Assembly (NCBI GenBank): GCA_002343715.1
Contig: DDSA01000166.1
Coordinates: 1 to 13,021, forward strand
DNA from: Phycisphaerales bacterium UBA2402
GTDB lineage: Bacteria; Planctomycetota; Phycisphaerae; Phycisphaerales; UBA1924
Direction of reading: 5' to 3'
Length of the DNA: 13,021 nucleotides
The notes beneath the pieces are model-generated. The model saw nothing but the letters and a program-made list of their open reading frames with translations. It was not told the origin of the DNA and made no database searches. Shown one piece after another: positions 7,776 to 13,021 of this stretch. The position numbers and the translations under genes were made by a program. Position 1 is the first letter of the stretch. Every line of letters starts with the position of its first letter.

Positions 7776-7931
7776 ATGTTTGTAGTGGACTTGCGGTTTG
7801 TAGGGGACCGGGCGCTCCGTTGGAACGGTGAGCCACAGGGGAGATTCGTGTGTACCCGCCTTCGCGGCATCCGAGCCGCGGGGGCAAACGGAGTGCGGCT
7901 GGTTCAGGCCGAACCAGCCCGACCGCTATGA
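7776..7931 (+). CDS. Possible leader ORF coupled to the gene at 7928
   Basis: From ATG 7776 the frame gives 51 residues (MFVVDLRFVGDRALRWNGEP at its start) and ends at TGA 7929-7931. That stop overlaps the next ATG as ATGA, the arrangement seen in translational coupling. A shorter version could start at GTG 7848, 4 nt after AGGGGAG. I recognise nothing in the peptide, and it may equally be untranslated sequence. The same AGGGGAG could instead serve GTG 7850 of the main frame. Confidence 0.2.
   Translation: MFVVDLRFVGDRALRWNGEPQGRFVCTRLRGIRAAGANGVRLVQAEPARPL
7778..7808. repeat. 13-bp imperfect direct repeat
   Basis: GTTTGTAGTGGAC at 7778-7790 and GTTTGTAGGGGAC at 7796-7808 match at 12 of 13 positions, with an 18-bp period. 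They lie in the AT-richer intergenic region upstream of the gene at 7928. They could be an operator for a tandemly bound regulator or chance similarity. Confidence 0.45.
7897..7919 (+). promoter_or_regulatory. Strong hairpin just before the start codon at 7928
   Basis: GGCTGGTTC (7897-7905) and GAACCAGCC (7911-7919) form a perfect 9-bp stem with a 5-nt loop (AGGCC), ending 8 nt before ATG 7928. No T-run follows, so it is unlikely to be an intrinsic terminator. In mRNA it would cover the ribosome-binding region of that ATG unless opened by a ribosome reading the leader frame. Confidence 0.45.
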
Positions 7932-8572
7932 GTGCGCTTTCTCGCAAGCCCGATCTATCCATTCTGACATCGCACTGGCAGGCCGATGTGCAGCAGATGC
8001 TCGACGAGCATCACCTCGTCGCCTGGTCCGACCTGCCTCACAGGCGGACCCAGTTCGCGGTGGCCCTGGGGAACTTCCTCAGCGCCCAGCGCGATGCCGA
8101 GGTCTTCACGTTCTACGGGAAGCACATCAGCGACCTCGAGTCGTTCTGCTACCAACTGGAGCGTTGCCTGCCGGGGCCGACGCTGGAGCGGCGCGTGCAC
8201 GGGCCGCGGGGCATCGTGCCCCTGATGCGCACCCGCGACACCATCCGCGGGCGGAACCAGGCCAAGTACAGGTATTACCTCTGGAACGATGCCGATGTCC
8301 TCCTCCGCGCGGACAAGGATCTGTTCGGCCAGATCGTCGATGCCCTCTCGGGGGTCGCGGCGGAGGCCGAGTACGTCTCCGACGACCTGCTGCTGATCCA
8401 TCGCAGCGTCTACATCGGCTCGAGCATCCTCGATGTCTACGCCGAAGACCGCAAGGGCCAGTTCCAGAGTTGGTACGACGACGGGCACGATGAACCGTTC
8501 TGGCGCGTCGTCACCGGCGTCCAGAAGCCCGAGTTCCTCCGCTACGGGATTGATGTGCTGGGGAATACGTGA
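7928..8572 (+). CDS. Protein of unknown function (214 residues)
   Basis: I do not recognise this protein. It looks soluble, with no signal peptide or membrane segment. Visible blocks are a helical N-terminus (LTSHWQADVQQMLDEHHLV), then EVFTFYGKHISDLESFCYQLERCLPG (about 58-83), a basic region, and KYRYYLWNDADVLLRADKDLFGQIVDAL (about 115-142). A beta-rich end follows (LLLIHRSVYIGSSILDVYAED). The pattern of a strand, a helix containing DLESF, then a later WxDAD segment faintly recalls barstar-like folds, but that is an impression only. The start is uncertain. ATG 7928 has no Shine-Dalgarno site but overlaps the stop of a leader frame. GTG 7850 has AGGGGAG 6 nt upstream and would add 26 Ser/Arg/Gly/Pro-rich residues of low complexity. 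The gene converges with the DUF885 gene, 50 bp away. Confidence 0.7.
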   Translation: MSALSRKPDLSILTSHWQADVQQMLDEHHLVAWSDLPHRRTQFAVALGNFLSAQRDAEVFTFYGKHISDLESFCYQLERCLPGPTLERRVHGPRGIVPLMRTRDTIRGRNQAKYRYYLWNDADVLLRADKDLFGQIVDALSGVAAEAEYVSDDLLLIHRSVYIGSSILDVYAEDRKGQFQSWYDDGHDEPFWRVVTGVQKPEFLRYGIDVLGNT

Positions 8573-8622
8573 TCGTTCCACGCCGGCACGCGCACGGAAC
8601 ACCCCCCGCGGCCCGCGCCGGT

Positions 8623-10344
8623 TCACTCCCCGTCATCAAACTTCCATGATGAGCGGAACTCCCTCGGGGGCGGCTCGTTCAGGATGATCGCCCGCACCAT
8701 CTCGACCGGGATGTTGTTCTCCACGAGCACGGCGTCGTGGAACTGCCGGTCGGTCATGCGCCCGGAACCCACGGCCTCCTCGTAGAGCCGGCGGAACTGA
8801 AGGCCGCCGATCATGTACGCGACCTGGTACAGGGGGCCGTAGTTGCCCGCGACGGATCGGCGCACCTCCCCCTCGGCGTTGGCCTGCTCGTGGCCGATGC
8901 GCTCGGTGAGGAACGCGATCCACTCCGGCGCGGTCATCTGCCCCAGGTGGAACTTGAGGGAGCAGATGATGCGGGCGCAGCGGTGGCTGCGCCAGAAGAG
9001 CGCCCCCACGCGGCTGAGCGGATCGGCGTGGAAGCCCCGGTCCCACATCGTCATCTCCCAGTAGAGCGCCCACCCCTCGGTCCAGAAGGCCGTGTTGAAC
9101 GGACGCCGGTGGGTGTTGCTGCGGGCGCAGGCGTACTGCTGGAGGTGGTGCCCGGGGATCAGTTCGTGGAACACCGTGGCGTTGGAGAAGTGACGGTTGT
9201 TGCCGCGCAGGCTCATCAGTTTGTCCTCGTGGGCCATGCCCCCGGTGGGGAATGACACGCTGATCACCTCGCCGCCGGTGAAGAAGGGCGTCACCAGCTG
9301 CCGTTGCGGGGACATCATCTCCATCCGCCAGACTTCGTCCGCCAGGTCGGGCACGGTGATGAGGTCCTTGTCACGCAGGAAGGCCACGGCCCGATCCGAG
9401 AGTTCACGGATGAGCGCCGGCTGCTCACCCGGCTGCACGTGGTCCTGCTTGGCACGCTCCAGGGCCGCGCGCCAGTCGTTGCCCAGGCCCAGGTCCGCCG
9501 CGGCCTTCGCGTATTCGGCCTCGCACCAGGCCAGTTCGCGCTCCCCGATGGCGATGAGTTCCTCGGGCGTGTAGGGGATCATCTCGGCATCGAGCTCGGC
9601 GAGCAGCGCCTCGCGCCCGATGGGGACGCCGACGATGATGTTCTCGTTGCCGCGGGTGATGCCCACGCCCTTCTCCCGCACCGCCGTGGCGTACGCCGCG
9701 AACGCGTCGGTCACGGCCTTGTACGGCTGTTCGCACCACCAGGTAAAGAGCGGGTCGTACCCGGCGCTGAAGTCGTACCAATCCGTCAGCGTGTCGCGCA
9801 GCGAGTTGATGCGGGCCAGGACATCGCGCGAGAACGAGGGTGTCACGGCGGGAGGCTCGCCCTCCTTCGCGGGCTTCAGGCCGGCCTCGAAGGCCTTCTG
9901 CGACTCGGCGATCCGCTTCGACAGGTCGTTCAGGCTCGCCGCGGCCTGCGCCGGGCGCGGATCGCGCATCGCCACGCGGTCCTCGGCGAAGGCGAAGATG
10001 ACCGGCTGGAAGGGTGTGAACACCGCCGCGGCATCAGCTCTGGCTCCGTCGATCTCGAGCCGCCGGCGCGCGTGCGAGACATGGGCCTTGAACAACGTCC
10101 GGTCTACCTTGCCCGCCGGCGAAAGCCCTTCGTACGGATCGGACTCGAGCGCGGCCAGGGCTTGATCATAGAAACGGGCCATCCGTTCTCGACGCGCCGG
10201 AGAGTCGGGGTACTTGCGCAAAAGCGCCCCCCGATCGGCCTCGTGGCGGGTGATGGCCTGGGCGTACTCGGAGCAGAGTGATGCGGGCTGCGCCGGGGCG
10301 AGCAGCGAGCACCAGACGAGCGTGATGACGGCGGTATGGTTCAT
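8623..10344 (-). CDS. Secreted DUF885-family protein, metallopeptidase-like
   Basis: Starting at ATG 10344 the product has 573 residues and begins with a signal-peptide-like stretch (AVITLVWCSLLAPAQPA), so export is expected. The frame extends far upstream on this strand, but only as the antisense of ppk1. The family signature is clear: HELIPGHHLQQY with H393, E394, H399 and H400, then TEGWALYWE with E423. In DUF885 proteins these residues are thought to bind a metal in a gluzincin-like active site, although the spacing differs from classical HExxH. The C-terminal part (GNYGPLYQVAYMIGGLQFRRL) is also typical. The reaction is probably hydrolysis of a peptide bond outside the cytoplasm; the substrate is unknown. 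No Shine-Dalgarno site is visible before the ATG. It is divergent from ppk1, with 162 bp between the starts, and no functional tie to it is evident. Confidence 0.88.
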   Translation of the reverse strand: MNHTAVITLVWCSLLAPAQPASLCSEYAQAITRHEADRGALLRKYPDSPARRERMARFYDQALAALESDPYEGLSPAGKVDRTLFKAHVSHARRRLEIDGARADAAAVFTPFQPVIFAFAEDRVAMRDPRPAQAAASLNDLSKRIAESQKAFEAGLKPAKEGEPPAVTPSFSRDVLARINSLRDTLTDWYDFSAGYDPLFTWWCEQPYKAVTDAFAAYATAVREKGVGITRGNENIIVGVPIGREALLAELDAEMIPYTPEELIAIGERELAWCEAEYAKAAADLGLGNDWRAALERAKQDHVQPGEQPALIRELSDRAVAFLRDKDLITVPDLADEVWRMEMMSPQRQLVTPFFTGGEVISVSFPTGGMAHEDKLMSLRGNNRHFSNATVFHELIPGHHLQQYACARSNTHRRPFNTAFWTEGWALYWEMTMWDRGFHADPLSRVGALFWRSHRCARIICSLKFHLGQMTAPEWIAFLTERIGHEQANAEGEVRRSVAGNYGPLYQVAYMIGGLQFRRLYEEAVGSGRMTDRQFHDAVLVENNIPVEMVRAIILNEPPPREFRSSWKFDDGE

Positions 10345-10431
10345 CGCGGGCAGGGTAGATCGAGCCGGGAACGCGGGAATCCGCCGCACCATACAACGCC
10401 TCGGCCCCGCGCGAAGCCGTCCGAACCGAGT

Positions 10432-10467
10432 GATCACCGGGGCGGAGCGTTGGATCACCCGGGGCCG
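10432..10467. repeat. Two near-identical GATCACC(C)GGGGC elements upstream of ppk1
   Basis: GATCACCGGGGCGG (10432-10445) and GATCACCCGGGGCCG (10453-10467) start 21 bp apart, two turns of the helix, in the 162-bp gap between the divergent DUF885 and ppk1 genes. The first includes the palindrome GTGATCAC (10430-10437). A third ATCACC lies at 10492-10497. They may bind a regulator of either gene. Confidence 0.35.
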
Positions 10468-10487
10468 TCTCGGTGCTCCGGTGAGCG

Positions 10488-10493
10488 AATAAT
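10488..10493 (+). promoter_or_regulatory. Candidate -10 element of ppk1
   Basis: AATAAT at 10488-10493 matches five of six -10 positions and stands out in GC-rich surroundings. It ends 13 nt before the ppk1 ATG, which would leave a very short leader. No -35 of fair quality lies 16-18 nt upstream. Confidence 0.3.
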
Positions 10494-10506
10494 CACCTCC
10501 AGCGCC

Positions 10507-12678
10507 ATGCCAACCACCAAACGCTCGCATCACGCCGCGGCCAAAGCCTCGGACGCCTCGCCCGCGGACATCGGCCCGCGATTCTTCAACCGCGACCTCT
10601 CGTGGCTTGAGTTCAACCGGCGGGTGCTGGCCCAGGCCGCGGACGTGACATTGCCGCTCCTTGACCGCGTCCGGTTCCTGACGATCTTCACCAGCAACCT
10701 GGACGAGTTCTTCATGAAGCGCGTGGGCCTGCTGAAGCGCGCGGTCCACGCGGGGGTGGACGCGGTGGGGCACGACGGCCTGACACCCCGCCAGCAACTG
10801 GCGGCGATCCGCGAACTGGTGAATGAACTGATCGGTCAGCGGGCGACCCTCTTCGATACCGAGATCCGCCCCGCGTTGGACCGCGCCGGGATTCACCTTG
10901 TTCGGTACGCAGACTTGGCGACGAAAGATAAGTCCTGGGCGGAAGAGTGGTACCGGACCAATGTCTTCCCCACGCTGACGCCGCTGGCGGTGGACCCGAC
11001 CCACCGCTTCCCGTTCATCTCGAACCTGTCGGAGAACCTGGCGATCCGGGCCGAGGCGCCCGGTGGCAAAGGGGAGCACCTCTTCGCCCGGCTGAAGTTC
11101 CCGCCGAACATCCGACGGTTCATCGCCCTGCCGCAGCGCGAGGAGCGCGCCCAGGGCGTTCGGCTCGTGCACCTGCACGACATCATCCGCAATAACCTTG
11201 ACGACCTTTTTCCGGGGATGAAACTGACGGAGATCGCGGGGTTCCGCGTCACACGCTCCGCGGGCATCCAGAAGGATGACCTCGACACCGCGAACCTGCT
11301 GCAGAGCGTCGAAGCCGATCTCAAGCAGCGGCGCTTCGCCCGCGTGGTAAGGCTCGAACTCGACCCCAAGGTGTCGTCCTCGGTCGAGCGTTGGCTGCTC
11401 GACAAGCTCAACATCGACGGGAAGGACCTCTACGACCTCCCGCCCGAGGCTGATTTCACCGGCATCGCCGAGCTCTGCGACCTCGACCGCCCCGACCTGC
11501 GCCTGAAGCCGTGGAAGCCGGTCGTGCCGCCGCGCCTGGCCTCGGCCCTGCTGCAGCCCGGCAACGACAAGGCCCCGGCCAACTTCTTCGCGGCGATCCG
11601 CAAGCAGGACATTCTCGTCCATCACCCCTACGAGAGTTTCGCCGCGAGCGTGGAGCGGTTCATCGCCGCGGCGGCGGGCGATCCCGACGTGATCACCATC
11701 AAGCAGACGCTCTACCGCACCAGCCCGGACTCGCCCTTCATCGAGCACCTGATCCGCGCGGCCGAATCGGGCAAGCAGGTGGCGTGTCTGGTCGAGCTGC
11801 GGGCGCGGTTCGACGAGGACCGCAACGTGCGCTTCGCCCGCTCGCTGGAGAAGGCGGGGGTGCACGTCGCCTACGGCGTGCAGGGCCTCAAGACCCACTG
11901 CAAGACCAGCCTGGTGGTGCGGCGCGAGCGGCACGGCCTGCGCTGCTATGCGCACCTGGGCACGGGGAACTACCACCCCAAGACGGCGCAGCTCTACACC
12001 GATGTGGGCCTCCTGACCTGCGACCCGGAGATCACCGGCGACATGGTCAACCTCTTCAACTTCCTGACCGGGCTGGCGGCGACGCAGTCGTACTCGCGGC
12101 TGCTGGTCGCGCCGCACACCATGCGGGGCGGGTTCTACCAGCTCATCGACCGCGAGATCGCCAACGCGAAGGCGGGCCGCCCGGCCCGCATCATGGCCAA
12201 GATCAACTCCATGGAGGACCGCGAAACGACTGAAAAGTTGTACGAGGCCTCCGCCGCGGGCGTGCGCATCACGCTCATCGTCCGCGGCTTCTGCTGCCTG
12301 CGACCGGGCGTGCCCGGGCTGTCGGAGAACATCCGGGTCATCAGCGTGGTCGGGCGCTTCCTCGAACACTCTCGCATCTTCCACTTCGCCGACGGCAGCG
12401 ACGACCCGGTTGACGGCGATTGGCTGATCGGCTCGGCGGACTGGATGTACCGCAATCTCTCGAACCGGGTGGAGGTCGCCGTGCCCGTGCTCGACCGCGA
12501 TGCCCGGGCGCGTCTCTTCGAGATCTTCGCCGTGCACCTCGCCGACCAGCGACAGGCGTGGGACCTTTCGCACGACGGCGCGTACACCCGCCGCACTCCC
12601 CAGGCCGATGCGCACCCCGACTCGCCCGCCGCTATCGGCACCTTCGAATCGCTGATGCGGTCGGCGTTGAGCCAATGA
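10507..12678 (+). CDS. ppk1: Polyphosphate kinase 1
   Basis: This is a 723-residue, full-length Ppk1, which reversibly transfers the terminal phosphate of ATP to inorganic polyphosphate. The four-part plan is visible. The N domain starts at about 26 (RFFNRDLSWLEFNRRVL) and contains FTSNLDEFFMKRVG. A head domain follows. The first catalytic domain has HHPYESFAASVERFI and ITIKQTLYRTSPDSP. The second carries IMAKINSMEDRE. The phosphorylated histidine is H464 in GLKTHCKTSLVV, followed by HLGTGNYHPKTAQLYTD. The second conserved histidine is H621 in RFLEHSRIFHFADG. The ATG at 10507 is chosen because the protein then begins 25 residues before the conserved motif; the frame is open further upstream, but that part has no family resemblance. 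No Shine-Dalgarno site precedes it. Neighbours are the divergent DUF885 gene and a TonB-like gene 94 bp downstream. No ppx or pho genes lie in the window. Confidence 0.97.
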   Translation: MPTTKRSHHAAAKASDASPADIGPRFFNRDLSWLEFNRRVLAQAADVTLPLLDRVRFLTIFTSNLDEFFMKRVGLLKRAVHAGVDAVGHDGLTPRQQLAAIRELVNELIGQRATLFDTEIRPALDRAGIHLVRYADLATKDKSWAEEWYRTNVFPTLTPLAVDPTHRFPFISNLSENLAIRAEAPGGKGEHLFARLKFPPNIRRFIALPQREERAQGVRLVHLHDIIRNNLDDLFPGMKLTEIAGFRVTRSAGIQKDDLDTANLLQSVEADLKQRRFARVVRLELDPKVSSSVERWLLDKLNIDGKDLYDLPPEADFTGIAELCDLDRPDLRLKPWKPVVPPRLASALLQPGNDKAPANFFAAIRKQDILVHHPYESFAASVERFIAAAAGDPDVITIKQTLYRTSPDSPFIEHLIRAAESGKQVACLVELRARFDEDRNVRFARSLEKAGVHVAYGVQGLKTHCKTSLVVRRERHGLRCYAHLGTGNYHPKTAQLYTDVGLLTCDPEITGDMVNLFNFLTGLAATQSYSRLLVAPHTMRGGFYQLIDREIANAKAGRPARIMAKINSMEDRETTEKLYEASAAGVRITLIVRGFCCLRPGVPGLSENIRVISVVGRFLEHSRIFHFADGSDDPVDGDWLIGSADWMYRNLSNRVEVAVPVLDRDARARLFEIFAVHLADQRQAWDLSHDGAYTRRTPQADAHPDSPAAIGTFESLMRSALSQ

Positions 12679-12730
12679 CCACGCACGCTCCCAAAGCGCC
12701 CGCGCATCCGGTGGCATGGGGCGAACCGCG

Positions 12731-12736
12731 TATGAT
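12731..12736 (+). promoter_or_regulatory. Candidate -10 element of the TonB-like gene
   Basis: TATGAT matches five of six -10 positions, between ppk1 and the TonB-like gene. A transcript starting near 12743 would give a leader of about 30 nt to ATG 12773. No clear -35 is seen at 16-18 nt. If translation starts at ATG 12716 instead, this site falls inside coding sequence. Confidence 0.3.
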
Positions 12737-12772
12737 TCCATATCCGTGCAGAGAACCAACGACCCAACCCCG

Positions 12773-13021
12773 ATGGTCACGCTGGCCTTCGCGGCCAGCA
12801 TCGGTCTGCACGTGGGGTTGATCTGCCTGTTGGCCTCCGCCGACCCGCCCGCGGTCAAAGTGCGGCGCACAGCCCACACGCGGCTCTTCATCCCGCCCGA
12901 TCCGCTCCTCCCGCCAACACTCCCGCCGGAGAAGACGGTCGAACCGCCACCGCCCGAGCCTCCCAAGCCCGAACCGCCGCCGCCCGAACCCCCGCCCCCC
13001 GAGGTGCCCGAAGTCACCGCC
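12773..13021 (+). CDS. TonB-like energy transducer, N-terminal part; 3' end outside window
   Basis: The frame is open to the right edge, giving 83 residues from ATG 12773. A single membrane segment (LAFAASIGLHVGLICLLA) holds S9-x-x-x-H13, the Ser/His pair that in TonB contacts ExbB/ExbD. A proline- and glutamate-rich stretch of more than 40 residues follows (PPDPLLPP, EPPPPEPPKPEPPPPEPPPP), the periplasm-spanning part of TonB. The C-terminal receptor-binding domain lies beyond the window, so TonB itself is not proven; other proline-rich periplasmic proteins share this N-terminal plan. The start is uncertain. In-frame ATG 12716 and GTG 12746 would add 19 or 9 residues. Codons between 12716 and 12770 include ATA, AGA and CGA and are less GC-rich at third positions than those after 12773, so the later start is preferred. 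No Shine-Dalgarno site precedes any of the three. Confidence 0.7.
   Translation, partial: MVTLAFAASIGLHVGLICLLASADPPAVKVRRTAHTRLFIPPDPLLPPTLPPEKTVEPPPPEPPKPEPPPPEPPPPEVPEVTA

Larger units (their letters stand above)
7573..7927. other. 355-bp stretch between divergent genes; regulatory candidates, no long gene
   Basis: This gap separates the nfeD-like gene (-) from the gene at 7928 (+). From 7716 to 7750 it is clearly AT-richer than the rest of the window (TTGACG at 7716-7721, then A-rich sequence), which suggests a promoter zone, though I cannot fit a good -10 to that -35. Further right are a 13-bp direct repeat (7778-7808), a purine-rich AGGGGAG (7837-7843) and a 9-bp hairpin (7897-7919). 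A reading frame without stops covers 7716-7931 and ends in a TGA that overlaps the ATG at 7928. Confidence 0.5.

Noticed and set aside
8573..8622. GC-rich partial inverted repeats between the convergent stops at 8572 and 8623
   Set aside because: Pairing is imperfect with a long loop and no T-run; such matches are expected in sequence this GC-rich.
10491..10499. AATCACCTC/C before ppk1, resembling the 16S rRNA 3' tail; its complement GGAGGTGAT is a perfect Shine-Dalgarno sequence
   Set aside because: On the minus strand no start codon follows at a suitable distance in a believable gene, and on the plus strand it is the wrong sense to bind ribosomes.
12675..12821. A 48-codon frame whose ATG overlaps the ppk1 stop (ATGA)
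   Set aside because: It runs out of frame through the TonB-like membrane segment, and its product is basic and low in complexity; the overlap is probably chance.
8623..13017. A minus-strand frame of 1464 codons running through ppk1 and beyond
   Set aside because: Only 8623-10344 is a gene. The rest is the antisense of ppk1 and of the TonB-like gene; stop codons are rare there because of the high GC content, and the translation is repetitive Arg/Val/Gly-rich sequence without domains.

Overview
This window is about 13 kb of compact, high-GC DNA. It looks chromosomal, from a Gram-negative-type bacterium: there are two lipoprotein signal peptides, a TonB-like N-terminus and a secreted metallopeptidase-like protein. 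The hydroxysqualene-route hopanoid genes (hpnC/hpnE type), the uneven use of Shine-Dalgarno sites and the several unrecognised proteins are compatible with a planctomycete, perhaps of the Phycisphaerae. That assignment is inference; no rRNA or other decisive marker is present. There are no transposases, integrases, CRISPR arrays or phage genes. Base composition looks even, so nothing points to a mobile island.

Layout. 1-1908 (+) is the 3' part of a fused HpnC-HpnE gene for squalene synthesis, cut by the left edge. 1939-3426 (+) is a CoA-acylating methylmalonate-semialdehyde dehydrogenase. 3500-4855 (+) is a large lipoprotein of unknown function with a C-terminal coiled coil. 4904-5893 (-) is an acidic protein of unknown function. 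5975-6045 (+) is tRNA-Gln(CTG) with a recognisable promoter. 6183-7031 (+) is a proline-tethered SGNH-hydrolase-like lipoprotein. 7075-7572 (-) is a short NfeD membrane protein. 7573-7927 carries no long gene but holds a direct repeat, a strong hairpin and a possible leader ORF. 7928-8572 (+) is a protein of unknown function. 8623-10344 (-) is a secreted DUF885-family protein. 10507-12678 (+) is polyphosphate kinase Ppk1. 12773 to the right edge (+) is the N-terminus of a TonB-like protein.

How the genes relate. No single pathway links the window. The left three genes run in the same direction and the first two are 30 bp apart, so they may share a transcript, but their functions (hopanoid precursor synthesis, acyl-CoA catabolism, envelope lipoprotein) are not obviously coupled. 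The other genes are mostly single units in convergent or divergent pairs. The envelope theme recurs: hopanoid synthesis, two lipoproteins, NfeD, a secreted peptidase-like protein and TonB.

I found no convincing new multi-gene system. The points most worth a second look are the HpnC-HpnE fusion and the leader architecture before position 7928 (ATGA overlap plus a 9-bp hairpin). Next come the two unrecognised proteins that may share a distant domain, and the unusual SGNH-like lipoprotein.
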